This document shows positions 12,755-25,904 of a DNA stretch of 64,000 nucleotides, piece after piece. Each line of letters starts with the position of its first letter. Position 1 is the first letter of the stretch. This DNA is from Sophora flavescens (lineage: Eukaryota > Streptophyta > Magnoliopsida > Fabales > Fabaceae): NCBI GenBank assembly GCA_030762895.1, contig CM061062.1:132973104-133037103 (forward strand), given 5' to 3'. A program made the position numbers and the translations under genes. The notes beneath the pieces are model-generated. The model was not told where the DNA came from, made no database searches, and saw only the letters and a list, made by a program, of their open reading frames with translations.

Positions 12755-15754
12755 TGTAACACCCCGGTTTTTACTGTGCTTCAATAACAGTAAATGTATT
12801 CCCGTACGCCTACCCTCCCCCTCATTTTTCTATTTCTTCTTCATTTCTGAAACATTCCCACACACCTCATCTTCTACTCTTCACTTCAAATCTTCTCTCC
12901 CTTCTCTCTACATCACCGGTCGCCGTTCAGCCCCGCACCACTAGCCTCCACGACGCTGCATCGTGGTTCCAGCTCCGTCCAACCAGTCGCGTGCACCGCC
13001 GCACGATGTGGAGGAAGACATCGCGCGTCCGTACTTCTGCTCCACCATCCTCTGTCTGTACTTCGCCGCCACGGGACCTCCATGTCCGACCACCGCACGG
13101 CTGCAAGTGCTGGGGTGTTTGGTTTCGGACTTGGCTATCTTGCAGTCGCGAAACGAAGCTCCTCCATCACTGCCACCTCATCGAAGTAGCGCCGGTCGAC
13201 CTTACCGCCACCACCTTGGTTCCTCTTTGTTTGGGTGAGTGATTTTCATCCCTACTAAGCTTCATTTCAAGAATCCCCAAATCAGTTCACAAACCCTAAC
13301 CCTAACCCTTTAATTTCATATTTCAATTTTGAAATTGAACCTTGCTATATGCAATTGGGACTGTCTATTGATGAATTCCAAGACCAATTTCATATTCCTA
13401 TGAGCAAATCTCATTTTCCCCAATTTTTGTGAAAAAGCCCTTTTTACCCAAATTGATTTTATTGAGAAATCAAGTATGTTTTGCTAAATAAAATATATAC
13501 TTTCCTTTGAATTTTTCATTTGATGTTGAGAATATTAACTGTTATTTTATTGGGTGTTGAATGTGTGTGGAATGCTCTCCCTGGATGATGGTTTGTAACT
13601 GCGCTAGTTTGAGGGAATCTAAATTTCATTCTTGGAAGCTAACGGTTAAATGCGCAAAGGAGAAGATCTTTTTCTGGTCTTCAAAGGTAAAGGGAGTTTA
13701 CCTGAAGAGTTTTAGTAGTTACATACTTACTGTCGTGTTTGAATATATGCTAATTTTTAAATCTTTGTAATGATGTCTTGCTTGAATTGTTTAGAGTTTG
13801 ATTGGAGTTTTAATGTTATTGTTTGTTGATTATATTACTGTTTTACTTGACTGTGATTGACTGATGGCATGACACTGGTCATTGCTTGTTAATCAAGATT
13901 AAGACATTAAAGTACCTTAACTCAAATATCGAAAAAGTGGTGTTTTGTTTTCTTTGGGAAATGAGAAGAAAATCCTAAATGATGAAAGTGTGAAGATAGA
14001 ACAAAGTTAGGAAATAAAGAAAATGGGAAATATCAAGATTCATGAAAAGGTTTAAAGAATTTTTGAAAAGAAAAGTCTTTTGAAAACAAAGATTTTCTTT
14101 TAGGTTTGACCAAAAGTTGTTCAAAAATGGAAACATTTAGAGAAAATGCTCTCTTTGATAAATCTATTTACAAGAGTTTTGGATTTGGTTCTAAGTTGAG
14201 AAAAAGATTTCAGTGGTTTCCTAAGTTTTCAGAAGATGGATTTCTAAAAGAAAACAGTTTTAGTGAAACAGTATTTCTAAGAACGAAAAGTATTTATGAC
14301 ACAAAAAAATTTAGAAACTCTTGAACATTTGTTTTTCGATTTAGTTTCCACTGAACGAAAACCTCTGGAAAGAGAGTGAAAAAGAAAGGATCTAGTGCTC
14401 CAGATTGACGAGCTAGAGTTCTTGTTTTGAGTATTGAGGAAAAGAAAGGACCTAGTGCTTCAGATTGACGGGCTAGAGTTATTGTTTTGAGTTTCGAGAA
14501 AGTAGAAAGGATCTAGTGTTCCGGATTGACGGGCCAGAGTTCCTATTCTAGTTTTGAGGAAAGGAATTGGAATACCTAAGGAAGGGTAGTCGAGAGCTTT
14601 AAGCCTCGACAGAGGAAAAACAAACGACAAAGAACAATTACGATAACAAAGGATTTTACATGCATAGTCTGACAGACATGCTATTTTGGGCAGACATGCC
14701 TTGGGTATCGAGCTACAATTTTACAAAGGGTGAATTGGGTAAATTTGTTAGTTACGGACCAAAGATAAATTCTAGGGTCTTTGGGTCTTAGGGACATTCG
14801 GGCTTCGAAAAATCCAGCGAATACTTGGGGCCTTGCAACCTCGAGTTGTGGAATTCGGTTACCCGGCACGAATGTACTCAATAGGAAACTATTCCAATAT
14901 TATTTTACGTGCTCCATCGTGATATTCCCTGAACAATTGGAGCCGGACCTAAATTTAGAGGCCGATCTCATGAGACAATTGTGTTTAGGGTATCGCAGCC
15001 TAATCATTGCTCGATGAAGGGAAGTTAGGATCTCCGGTGATAGTGAACTAGATAGTGAATATTGAAGTGACATGAAATGTTTTTACAAAATGCATTTGAT
15101 TTTCGGGAATGGATCCCTGTGTTTATGGTTATGATATATTGTATGTCATTGTGTGAGAGTCGTGTATGTGACTGCTATGATAAAACTCATATGTCGGTAT
15201 CTCACCTTTGCATTATTTCTGTTTGGTTTCTTTTGTGGTATTTTGGGTTTGAGTGTATAGATGTTGCAGAGAAGTTCTCATCTTCACTCGGGGATATTAG
15301 TCCTAATCCTTGAAGTTGTCTGATGTTAGTTATAATGGTGAGAACCATGGGATCTTCCCCATGAATATCTTTTAGTGCGACCAGCTTAGTTTATCGAGTA
15401 AATTTTATTTGGGGAAAGTCATAGTAATAGGTATTATGACTCTGAGAGTCTTTTATTGGATTAATGTTATGTGTATGTATGTTTACGGTCCGAAGAGCTT
15501 CTATTGTGGATAGGATGTTTATGGCTCGGAGAGCCTTTCTTTTGGGATGAAAATATAAATGTTTTAGCAGGTGTGTTTATTTTGGGATGTTGAAATTACA
15601 GAGGAGACTCTGTCGAAATTTTTGTAAAAGTAATAGATCGGTACTTAAGTACATGTATATAAATCATTTTCCGAAAGCAAACCAGCTATTATTTTATTTT
15701 AATATGTTATTACGAAATTAAGTTAGTCATGTAATGCCCAAGGTGGGTGCTACA
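12755..15754 (+). mobile_element. 5' LTR of a Ty3/gypsy element (GC-block subfamily)
   Basis: 3000 bp, from TGTAACACCCCGG to GGTGGGTGCTACA, followed 4 nt later by a Met-tRNA primer-binding site, which identifies it as a 5' LTR. It holds a pyrimidine-rich segment, a GC-rich block (about 12910-13230), a GTGAGT donor-like site (13235-13240), a telomere-like CCCTAAC stretch (about 13291-13308) and the GTAAG inverted-repeat motif (about 13683). The preceding 5 bp is ATCAA. No matching 3' LTR or duplication copy was found, because the element is truncated near 18.3 kb. Confidence 0.85.
14384..14565. repeat. minisatellite of about 60 bp inside the LTR
   Basis: Three diverged units (near 14384, 14445 and 14506) containing AAAGGATCTAGTGCTCCAGA and TTGACGGGCTAGAGTT. 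It lies in the same LTR zone as the other family minisatellites but is unrelated in sequence to most of them. Confidence 0.75.
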
Positions 15755-15758
15755 TTAG

Positions 15759-15770
15759 TGGTATCAGAGC
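15759..15770 (+). promoter_or_regulatory. primer-binding site, Met-tRNA type
   Basis: TGGTATCAGAGC, four bases after the LTR end at 15754. This matches the standard plant retroelement primer site complementary to the 3' end of initiator Met-tRNA. It proves the polarity of this element and the 3' boundary of its LTR. Confidence 0.9.
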
Positions 15771-16869
15771 TGGTCGAGTCTTTAGGGAACCTTGGGGAAT
15801 AGGTCTGTTATGTTTTTGTTGCGTGATCTCTAATTGGTCACTGTTTGAATTGTTTCCTTATAGAAGCAATGTGTGTGGCTTATAAGTGTTTTATTTTCTT
15901 GATGGGTTTCCACTGGTTTTACCTTGTAGGAAACCATAACTAGTAAGTTGTGTTTTGGTTTATGTGTGACACATTTGTTTATCCTTTGGGATTGTGTCAG
16001 ACATTTGAAGCAGTGTGCCTGTTGTAGAGGATTTTCCAAGAATTTTCCCTGGAGATGTTATAGGTTTGCTGCTAGTGTAGGATATTGGTTTTCGATCGAT
16101 CTAGTTTCTAGATTCGATTTGATCTCAACAACCTTGTGTGTGATGTCAACTACACCGTTGGTCGAGTTAGATGACTTGATTCAACTGAAAGATCTGCGTC
16201 TAAGCAGCTTGTTGGTCTGAGTGTTTCCTATGAAACACCAATGTTGTGTGATGGTTCGAGAATCCGCGTGGATTTCTGACAACTCAACAAAGTGAAGATT
16301 AATAACAAGTATTCTTCATCGTGCTTAGTTGATATGATAGATCGATTAAGAGATGTTGTCTAATCAAAGATCAACTTGAGGCCGAATTAGCACCAAATTG
16401 GAGTGAGGACCGATTAAAGATTTTTAGAGCTGTTGACTCAACCTATGATGAAAGATCAACTCTTGTTATGCCTGAGAGACAGGTCAAGTTGTCCGTGATC
16501 GTGCCGATTCAGAGTGACCATACTGAGCGTGTTTGGAAAGACCTGTGTACTTGTTGGAACCAAGGCAAGTCGATTTGAATTTTCAACCTTAGATGAGTGT
16601 CTCTCGATTAAGGAACTCTTAACTGTACTATTTGATTCCTTATGGACTAGTAAGTTGACAATTGTTCCTAGAGTCCCTATGGTTGTATTATACAATCACA
16701 TTGACCATGTTTGTACATGTCAAGCAGACTTTTCTGACTTTGATTTGAAAGTTATCAGGACTCATACATTGGTTATGCTAATCCGTAATTTCAATATGCC
16801 CTAATGGAATTCCTTGTATGTGAGAATTTGTACTCACAGTTCTGAATAACCCTCAGTGTATTAGACATT

Positions 16870-17005
16870 TGAATGGATTGATTTGGTAATATTCATCAGC
16901 TTGGATATTTTCACATTTCGTTGAAAGAATTGTTTCGACTATTTCTTGAGTTATAACACAGATAACTTCGTGGTAACAGAAGTTTCTTGATGAAACTTAG
17001 TCTAG
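16870..17005 (+). pseudogene. possible reverse transcriptase relic (weak)
   Basis: Short pieces in shifting frames resemble gypsy RT: a TTGATTTGG...CATCAGCTTGG stretch (compare IDL...HQL) and LFRLFLEL followed by DNFVV (compare the segment before the RT active site). No intact active-site YVDD or FIDD was seen. Supported mainly by position, between the LTR and the integrase relic. Confidence 0.25.
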
Positions 17006-17529
17006 TCACTTATACTTTTGGTAGATGCGATCCAGTCTGATTTTTGACCAGGCTGTTTTTCTTTTAAATCATTGTTTTATAAATTCTTATATTAAGAAGT
17101 AATCATCTTGGTGTTAGAAATTATCCATCTTATGATTTCTTGATTCACTAGAAGTTTGTATGGAATGAGGAACTTTAGTAGAGTCATGTTTGTAAGAATG
17201 TACGGGGCATTTTTACACTCACGATCCTATTGAAGAATCTTTTTACATATTGGACACTCAAGTATCTTTCAAATTGATAAAATTCTTCTCTATGCTTTCT
17301 TGTGAAAATGAGACCAAGAAAATTCCTTCCTTGAAAATTTCTTTTCGTAATCTTTTTAAGGCCAAGTCTTGTTGTAGTTCGATAGAACTTGTTTCTTTTG
17401 GATCAATTTTAACCTATATCTTTTCCAAGCGTCATTGACGTGTGACCCATCTCATAAGTTATGAGGATGGTTACTTGATTCACATCACGATATCAGAGTT
17501 AGTTGAGTACAATAAGAATGTAATTGACA

Positions 17530-17920
17530 TTTGAGACATACCTAGTTAAGATGTTGGCATTGCAATCAATGTTATTGTGGGTTTACCGAATACCTTCAAG
17601 AGTTTTAATTCGTTTCGAGTGATCGTGGACAGGTTGATGAAGTCAACACCCTTCTTAGTTGTTAAGACCTACCATGAAGTGGAGAAGCAAAACCGAAGTA
17701 TGTATCAAAGTACTGATTAAATTTCATGACGTATCATCAAGTCTCATTTCAGAAGAATATCCAAAGTTTGATCCACGATTTGTGGTGACGTCAACTCTAA
17801 GTGTTGATGGAACAAGATGAGTCTAAGTTCAGATAATCACCTTCAACTTGATTGGTAATTAAGAAACGATCTATCCTTGGAAGGTTAGCTGAGAGTAAGT
17901 GTAGTATTTAAGTATGATCA
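17530..17920 (+). pseudogene. decayed Ty3/gypsy integrase core
   Basis: Plus strand: a frame reads INVIVGLPNTFKSFNSFRVI then VDRLMKSTPFLVVKTY. This is the well-known gypsy integrase motif GLP...VIVDRLTKSAHF..VK, including the first catalytic Asp in VDRL. About 100 nt on, DPRFVVT and LSVDGTR recall the SDRDPRF...LGT motif around the second Asp. Stops and frameshifts interrupt it throughout, so it cannot encode an active enzyme. It assigns the whole long-LTR family to Ty3/gypsy. Confidence 0.7.
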
Positions 17921-19042
17921 TCCCTATGGTAGGATATACAAGAGTGATAGGAAATTTGTTGAGGTGTAGATGTGACTGGTAAAATGAGAATCCCTAAGAT
18001 TAACCCCAATAGGCAATGACGATTTCTATAGATCAAATGATCAATTGTTGATAGAGACAGAAGGAAAATCTAAAGTAATGACCTAATACTTGTAGTTAAG
18101 ATTGATTGTATAAAGCTGGAAGATTTGAAGGGAAGTATTTACCATGATTTCATACAAGTAGATTTAAGCGAAAGAGGTAAGCCTTTGTATGAATTAAGGT
18201 TGTTAGAAAAACGTAAAGTTGTGGAGTTAGATGATCCTACTCGACGTAGTTTCTTTCAGTGTAAATTACATTAAGGAATTTAATCTGAGAAATGGTTCGT
18301 CGGAAATCCAAGTAACGCCGATAACACGTGTATCCGATAACTTGGCTTATCCTTCATTAAACATAACAATCAATCAACAAACAAACAACTAAATCAAGCC
18401 TAAAATCCTACATGTTGGTTTCGGCCAAGGGCTGTGTTTGGGGTTTAAAATCCTTAAAATTTCTAAACTCTTGGATTAATGATTGATAATCACTTGAAAC
18501 CCTAAATCAATGATCATGGCATAAAGATTGAATTTAAATCTTTCAATCCTTCAACAAATGATTTTCGGCCATGACCATTAAAATGGTTTAGAGACCCTAA
18601 TTTAACTCAAACAACATAGATCCAATACCTATATAGCTTATAAGATTGAATCATGTAAAGAAAATGAACAAAATCCTCCCCCACAAAACCCTAGGTTCGG
18701 CCTCCTTAGGTTAAATAGGTTCAAAATATTTGTTGGATGCAAGGTTATAGATCTAGAATATAGGGATGATAATAAGATTATAGAAATTGGTTTCATGCTC
18801 ATTGGATTTTTCTATGATTTTTTGAATCTAGAAACCCTAAAATGCATCATATTGATAAAGACTTCAAAATGAAAAACTTATTGAAGAACATGATGCTAAA
18901 TAAGGAGGATGAGAATGGTTTACCTCTTGGAATCAAGAAATGAGCAAGAAATCTCCTACTTCCTTCACAAATCAAGCCTAGGTAACTTAGTGTTTTAATG
19001 GAGAAAAATGAAGAACAACCATTTGGAGAAGATGAGTTAGGC

Positions 19043-19049
19043 TTTTATA
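19043..19049 (-). promoter_or_regulatory. TATA box in LTR
   Basis: On the minus strand TATAAAA lies inside CGTCTATAAAAGCCTAA, after a C-rich segment and before a leader-like stretch. It sits at a position equivalent to the TATA elements of the plus LTRs at 20845 and 43009. A likely core promoter; not tested. Confidence 0.5.
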
Positions 19050-19673
19050 GACGTGAGGAGGCCTCTCAAGTGGGTTTGGGACGTGTGGGGTGAGGGGTAT
19101 TTGTGTCCAAAACACAAAAATTCAAGGGTAAAATGGTCATTTTGTACAATGGCAAACTTGTGAATAAAACCAACATTAAGGGTATTTTAGTCTTTTCCTC
19201 CTAAAAGTCATCATGACAATGAGGAGTCATACCATGACTCACCCCTTGTGACTCATCATGATTTGACATCCTATTTATCCATTAGCGGGTCTCGCAAACC
19301 CCGTTTCAGGTCCTTCGTTTACCCGATTTCGTATAATACCCGCATAATATATATTATTTCACTTTTTAAGTGAAAAATTTTAAAATAGGTAAAGAAGCTG
19401 GAAACTTCATAAAAACCTTAAGTGTTTCGTTCACGAGTCAAAATTAGGTCATTTGAGCAGTAAAATTCTTACTGTCATTAAATCGCAGGCCAGGTTTCGT
19501 CTGAATTTTTGACCCAAAATCGAATCGTAGCTCTCTACGGTAAAGTAGAGTATGAATATGACCTTGGTTTATCCAAAATCATTTTCTAGATTTAAAAATA
19601 AAACTATTAACATTTCTGTTCATTTTACTGATATAAAAACAGTAAACAGTGAAAAACCGAGTGTTACAAGAAT

Positions 19674-20184
19674 TATTGGTTAAAACTAAACATCTCGCAA
19701 GGCCATTATTTTGATGGCAACAAGCAAAGAAAGAGCCTATTATGCAATGATGGAAGTGAGCAAGAGTCATAAAGACAAAAGAGTGGGTAAACTCACATTT
19801 AAAAAATTTCATATTTGAAAGTATTCCTATATATACTTTTGCCTCCAGTCCCCTGCAATAAGAATAAAAAAAAAAGAGAATGAGAAAGAAAAAAGTAAGT
19901 ACGACCATATTTACACTTTACACTCCATATGCATAGTTTCAAGCATCAAATGATATCATTTCTTGCTATATTGGGGGCCAATCCTAGTCCAAAGAGTTGG
20001 AACTCCTTCCAGTGTGTTGGAAGAACAATTTTGTCAATCAGAAGAAATGAAATAAACGAAAAAACTTTGGAGACAAAATTCAAACTCAGAAGAATTGAAG
20101 TTAAAAACTTGATCTGATACTTACCAAACATAACAAAATTCTCAATCAAAATCAAACTCATCTTTCAAATCATATCTAACTCAC
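19674..20184. other. unique DNA between two LTR nests, possible exon on the minus strand
   Basis: The only host sequence between the AGAAT- and ACCGC-flanked nests. On the minus strand about 19950-20040 reads DKIVLPTHWKEFQLFGLGLA then PNIAR before a stop. It is protein-like but lacks convincing splice sites. If the split exon at 20185-20229/29290-29313 is real, this would be intron 1 or exon 2 of that gene. Confidence 0.3.
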
Positions 20185-20844
20185 TAATTTATTCAAGCCC
20201 ATGACTTTCTCTCCACCGATCAAAAAACCACCGCTGTAACACCCTGTTTTTTGTATGCTTCTTTATCAGTAAATACATGCTTTATGTATTTATTTTTGAT
20301 AAAATCCAGAGTATGATTTTATTTAAAATAAAATCATCTTCTTGTGTTGTTTTATCGTATGAAGTCATAATAAATTTTTGGTTGAAAATTCAGACGAAGA
20401 CCGGTCTGGGTTCTCACTGCCAGTACAAGTTTACTGAGCTAGAGATAAAATTTTAATTCGTGAACGAAACGGTTAGTGTTTTTATGATGTTTTGTGTGGG
20501 TTTGGTGTTTTTCGAAAAATCTTGTTCGGGGCCAAAATCTCAGGGATTTCCTGGGCGAAATCGTCGGGAAATACGATCGGGGAAGTCATCTGATACGCAA
20601 TGGAGCAGAGTATCAAGAGGATGAAGTGACAAGGAGTGACTTGATGTGAATGCTATGACACACCTAAGAAAAAGTGAATCTTGACTTTATTTCAAAATCT
20701 TACATTTTCATCTTTCTTTCTCCAATCACATCACATCACCTTAACTCCTTATCCTCTCTACAAGCAACCCACCCTCTTTCTTCTTCTTTCTTCTCTTCTT
20801 TCTTCTTCTTTCCCCTCAAAACCGTGTCCCCTCCCTCCATTCTC

Positions 20845-20852
20845 TATAAATA
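20845..20852 (+). promoter_or_regulatory. TATA box in LTR
   Basis: TATAAATA within TTCTCTATAAATACCCTTC, downstream of a long CT-rich tract (20750-20840) and upstream of a leader. This is a strong plant core-promoter arrangement. The overlapping 123- and 129-residue frames are pyrimidine-tract artefacts. Confidence 0.6.
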
Positions 20853-21529
20853 CCCTTCATTTCCACCATTCATCACTTTCCTCCATTTTCTCACATTTTC
20901 ACTTTACTACCTTTCTTCTTCTTCTTCTTTCTTACAAAGTTTACATTTTTATCAAGCTTTTTACTTTAAGTTCTTCATCAAAGTTCTTCATATTGTTGAG
21001 GGTAATGATCCTATGTTGTTTATTTTTCAAGTTATTATCTTTATGTTCATAGTTTTGCTTTAAGTTTCCTTTAAGCTTTCAAACTTCTAAAATCTCTTAA
21101 AAATGGTAGAAAACTCCTTTTGAGTTGAAACCACTTTCTATATTCTTGTATTTACTCATACTATCACATACTAAAAGGTTGTGTAAAACAAAGTTTCCTA
21201 ACCTCTTCTTTCTAAGGAGGCCGAAACCATGTATATGGTTTAGATGGATCTTGTTTCATCTTTTACAAGTATGAGTTTGTATTTAAGATTTCATTTCCAA
21301 AATGATCATGGACCAAGGCTCCTTTATGATAAAGGATGCTATGTCTAAGTGATTGGAAAATTTAAAGATTTGTTTTCCAAAATGATCATGGACCAAAGCT
21401 CCTTTATGTTAAAGGCTTCTATGTCTAAGTGATTGGAAAGTTTAAAGATTTTTACTCTATTTTTATAAAGACCAAAACCAATGAGTTTTAAAGCAATGGT
21501 GTTTAAGTTTTGTTTTCCAAAATGATCAT

Positions 21530-24500
21530 TGTAACACCCCGATTTTCGCCGCTTCCTAATATCGGTAATAAATATATAAACATATATATTTTTATCCAAG
21601 ACTCAAAATGATTTTGGCTAAACCACTATCATTTCTATATCATGCTTTATATTATAGGGTTAAGATGAATTTTTGGGTTGAAAATTCAGACGGAACCCGG
21701 TCTGCGTTTTCACTGACAGTAAAAGTTTACTGCTCAGAAAACCTAATTTTAATTCGTGAACGAGATGAAAAATGTTTTTATCTTATTTACTACGATATTG
21801 GAAGTTTTGAAAAATTTAGCGTAAAAATTAAAATATTATATTTGCTGCGGGCGAATATGCCGAGATATCTCTAGGAAAAACCTGCGTCAGATGAACCAGG
21901 GAGTCAGCAACGGGGCTGAGGTGACGGATTTGACCGATGTGACAGGAATTTATGACGATCCTATCCGCGTCATAATGGCCATAATGACGCATTTATGACA
22001 AAGGAATATTTTAACTAGAAATGACGATTTTACCCTTGGCTCTTCATGAATATTTCAAGCCATGCCATTGAGAATTTTGACCAAACCAACCCTAAGACCC
22101 ACGGCTCCTTCCTCCATTCCAAGCATTTGGACATCACTTTTCCTAAGCCAAAAATGAGCATTTATGTTAAGTGAGTAAGTCATAAGGCAAAGTCATTTTC
22201 CCCATCAATCCCCCAAAACTGCCACGAAATTATTACCATTTTATGTTCTCAATCTCGAAAAACTTTCAACATGAAAGTTTTTCATCTTTCTCTCTTCTTT
22301 CCAACGACATAAAGGACATCAAAAACGGATAAGTTTAGTGAGAGATATGTCCAGATTACCGAAACTGTTCTAAATCTTCATCTTTCTCTCTAAGCTTCTC
22401 AAGAACACTTAGAATACCAAGGTGATTTTGTGAAGAACATCATCCAAATCATCATTTTCTTTGATTATCAAGAGGTAGTATCTCTTAATATTTCTATTCT
22501 AAGCTTTTCTCTTCACAAGATTCTTGAGTTTATGCCTTTGATCATCATGTTCTTCATATGATTCAAAGTTCATGAAGCTAACTTCAAAAATTCATAACTA
22601 ATTCTAGAAAAATCCTTTTGACATGAAACCAATTGCTATAATCTCATAATCATCTCTATATTCATTATCTAGAATCAGGTGATCATGAGAAATTTCTTCC
22701 CTTTTTTTCTAAGCTAGGCCGAACCTATGTCAAATAGGTGTTCTTGGATTTTGTTTCAACTTTAAGCCACGATTCATGATTTAATCTCTTGATATCATGA
22801 TATATATTGTATACAAGTGATTTGGGGACCAAAAATAAACCCTAGCTTATTTGTTTCAAAAGGGCCGAAACCCTAATTTTTGTTGTTGGATGAATTTTTA
22901 TTCAAAGTTGTCTTGTGACACCTAAATCCAACTTTATGTTATGTATGTTTGTTGAATCCAAGAGTTGAGAAGATTTCAAAATCCCTAGCATTTTGGTATT
23001 GTGAGAACCGAAAACCCTAGTTCTTGGAGCTAGATGAGTTTCATTCAAAGTTCTTAGTTCATGATTTTGGATTAAGTGCTTAATCATGTTTAAGTTGCTC
23101 AAGGATCATAAATCCCTAAGTTAGAAAATTTTTAACTTTCCTAACCTAGAATTTTAGAAGAGGACGAACCCTAACCCTCTTGATTTAAGTGTGTTGTTGT
23201 TTGATTTTGATTTATTTTGGTTGCAATTCGTTATGAAGGAATCGATCGGGTTGGTTTGACCTAAAGCCGACAGAGGAAACCGGATCAAATCGGGAGATTG
23301 TTTGAAAACGTTAGTTCGAGTCTCCAAGAGGTAAGGGGAGCTTACTTGAGGGATTTTATCAATAACTAATTGCTTTTAGTGTGGTTTATATGATTTATAT
23401 GTGGTTGTGGTTATTTGTTTATGTTGTTTACATTGTGTTGTTTATCTGTGTATCGGTGATTGATCTGCTTTTAATTTATTTAATTATCTGCAGTAGTATA
23501 TTATATTGCTATGATGCATGATCTGCCTGGTGATATAATTTTGATGATGTTGTTGAATGTTGTTTGAGAGGCCTGACAATGGTCAGTGCACAACCGATTA
23601 ATCAGATAAAAGCTTTAATAAGTTGTGATAAATTATATTCAATGTTTTATGGGGAATGTTGGAATATAATAGTGGTGGAAAATATTATTTTGGAAAAATA
23701 ATGAGTTTTGAGAAATATTATTATTTTAATGATTTATTAGTGTAAAAGTAATTTATGAGTCACGGTGAGAGCGTAACCGTGAATTTTTTTTTGTACTACT
23801 AATTTTCACGCAAGAAATTCCGAAATATTATAAAAAGTTATTTTGTGAAATTAATATTCGAAAATACTTTATAAAAAAAAATAATAATAAAAAATTATTT
23901 AATTTAAAAAAAAAGAGTCAAAGTTTGACTTTAAAAATATTTTCTTGGAAAATGCTAAACGATGATAAGTTTCGAAATTATTTACGGTGAAAGTTTAAAA
24001 ATAGCAGTACTTATTTAGAGAAGAGGTTTAATCTGAATTGATTTATTTTTTTAGAGTTGAAGTTTCAGTAAAAGAGTTTTTGATGATTTGACGTTTTATA
24101 AATGAATTTCAAGTAGAAAGGATTTTCGGTAAATGAGTTTTACTTAATGACGTAAAGGACGATATAGAACTTAGTAATCGAGATGTCGGGGTACTAGTGT
24201 TCTTAAGACGTCTTATTTTGGATTTGTTTTTCATAGACAAAAACGATGATATGGAACTTAATAACCGAGACGTCGGTGTATTAAGGTTCGTTGTGTTGTA
24301 GACTGAGTATCTACTTAAAGAAGTTAAAACGTTTTAAGATGTTTTCTATTACTACGAACCTAAGACTGATTGCAACGGTCTAGGGGCTTCTTGATTGAGC
24401 ACTCGGACTTTGAGGTCCTGTGTTGTTAATAAAAGTTGTAAAGATGTTAAAACGATGATGCTTTTGAGAGCATTCGATGTTAAAACGATGATGCTTTTGA

Positions 24501-25452
24501 GAGCATTCGATGTTTAAAACGATGCTTTTGAGAGCATTCGATGTTTGAAACGATGATGGGTTGTAAGCTTTTGAGAACTTTGACAAATAAAGATATAGCA
24601 CAAAGAAAAGTGTTGATAACAAAATGTTTTTCTTGCATGCATTTGGCAGACGTGCCATGTTCAAACGAGTGATTACCTTGCGGCGTCATGGTAGATCATA
24701 AAGATGTTCTTATTGTGCCGGGTGGACAATGAGGCCCCATCAACATTGTAATCACCTGTGCCTCGATGTTGGACAGTGTGAGATGGGTTTTGGCTGTGTG
24801 CTGGTAACTATCGAGTCTGATCAACTCATCACGATGTTGGAGATATCTCATGAGATTAGGTGTGAATGTTTAGATGATGTATTGAAGTGTTCATGCATAT
24901 TTTTCCAACGTTGACGTTTGGGGTGAGAAACCCGTTGATAAATGATGTGATATAATATGAATGAGTTCGTTGTTATAGACATGTATATGTGTATGTGTCT
25001 TCTTTTGTGTTGCGCATTTAGCTATGGTGATAAATCCATATATTGGCGTCTCACCCTTACAAATATATCAGAGTCGTACAATGGGTATGATCCCTACAAG
25101 AAGAGGAAGGCTGTCTAGTTCGAAGCATGCTGTGTTGCTCCTATTGGTTGTAGTGTCTGTTAGTTACGACCAGCTTAGGTCCTATTATGATATATTGTTT
25201 TGAGAATGAAACTGATTATGATTTAGGTGTGAAAACATATGAAGCAGTATAGTTGTATGACTTATATACATTGTGTATTTAAGTGTGATTTGATTACGTT
25301 GTTGTTGTTATGAGGTTAAAAGATTTTTTTTTATCACCATATTTTGAAAAGATGAACGTTGAGAAAACATTATTTTCCGAAATAAACCAGCAAATTAAGT
25401 TTTATTTCCCCAAACGGGTAACCATGTGATGACCCAAGTTTAGGGTGTCACA
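21530..25452 (+). mobile_element. gypsy-family LTR forming the left half of a composite with Cassandra
   Basis: Starts TGTAACACCCCGATTTTC directly after ATCAT (21525-21529) and ends AGGGTGTCACA at 25452. Family features are present: GGAACCCGGTCTG segment, GGCCGAA words, GTAAG motif (about 23327-23349), minisatellite (24444-24560) and GACCAGCTTAGG (about 25168). It is followed by TTA and then Cassandra internal sequence, not by its own PBS. The ATCAT copy lies at the far end of the Cassandra part (26381-26385), so LTR and Cassandra share one duplication. Confidence 0.82.
24444..24560. repeat. 33-bp minisatellite inside LTR
   Basis: Units start near 24444, 24477, 24510 and 24541 and contain GATGATGCTTTTGAGAGCAT. 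They lie just upstream of the conserved GCATTTGGCAGACGTGCC block of the LTR. Confidence 0.85.
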
Positions 25453-25705
25453 TTAGGTGTGGTTCGGGGATGAACCAAGCGGAAGCTGGTGGGCATGTAA
25501 CACCCGGGTGCCGACGAGGGCGGGGAGTGGTCGCCGGTGCAAGAAGGCACGGATAAAGAGCGGCTCCTGGCAGGCTTCTAGGTGGAGGGACACATGAATG
25601 AACCAATAACACACCCGAATGAGAGGGATCCTGAGACTGTGTAGGTATGGGACTATACAGTTGAGGAAGGCTTATATGAATTGATTGGTACTACCTATAC
25701 TAACA

Positions 25706-25803
25706 AGATGCATCTTCTTTTCAGTAGCTCAACACTTAAGAACTCCACAGTTAAGTGTGCTTGACTTGGAGCAATTCTAGGATGGGTGACCTCCTGGGAA
25801 GTT
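25706..25803 (+). ncRNA. 5S rRNA-derived segment in Cassandra left LTR
   Basis: AAGAACTCCACAGTTAAGTG and GATGGGTGACCTCCTGGGAA match plant 5S rRNA from about position 40 to its 3' third, covering the A-box and C-box type internal control elements. The 5S 5' part is diverged and about a quarter of the middle differs. It is a transposon-borne pol III promoter relic, not a functional rRNA gene. Confidence 0.85.
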
Positions 25804-25904
25804 TTCCCAGGAAGCGTGTGAGTGAGGACAAAGCACACTGAAAAGACTCATGTTGGTTTGTGGGGACATTTGTCACTCCATAAAGCATCCTGGGATGTTA
25901 CAAA

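Larger units (their letters stand above)
15755..18345 (+). mobile_element. truncated internal region of the gypsy element at 12755
   Basis: Follows the 5' LTR directly. It begins TTAG plus the primer site and runs to about 18300-18345, where minus-strand host LTR sequence (TTATCCTTCA...) resumes. There is no 3' LTR, so the 3' part was lost together with some host LTR sequence. Open frames are all short. A clear integrase relic lies at 17530-17920 and a weak RT-like stretch near 16880-17000. RT before integrase is the Ty3/gypsy order. Confidence 0.7.
6490..19668 (-). mobile_element. solo LTR of a long-LTR Ty3/gypsy family, carrying two nested insertions
   Basis: Seen: the block starts TGTAACAC (6490) and ends GTGTTACA (19668), and is bracketed by perfect 5-bp duplications AGAAT at 6485-6489 and 19669-19673. 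Minus orientation follows from homology to the plus LTRs: reverse-complemented, the left part matches the LTR 3' end near 50.2 kb (GGGATGT...GAATTACAGAGGAGACTCTG) and the right part matches LTR starts. Own sequence is 6490-8245, 12154-12754 and about 18345-19668, roughly 3.7 kb. No internal region of its own remains, so it is a solo LTR. The insertion at 12755 cost it about 150-200 bp relative to its relatives. Confidence 0.85.

Noticed and set aside
12913..13242. GC-rich frames near 13 kb looking like a host exon
   Set aside because: The same block recurs at the same place in sister LTRs in different frames, so it is LTR sequence; kept only as a finding on a gene-like leader.
16514..16804. 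96-codon plus-strand frame in the gypsy interior as a gene
   Set aside because: No gag or protease motif could be recognised and it lies among decayed pol sequence; left unassigned.
20674..21063. Overlapping frames of 123-129 codons rich in Ser, Phe and Leu
   Set aside because: Product of a pyrimidine tract and LTR leader containing a TATA box; no domain or conservation seen.
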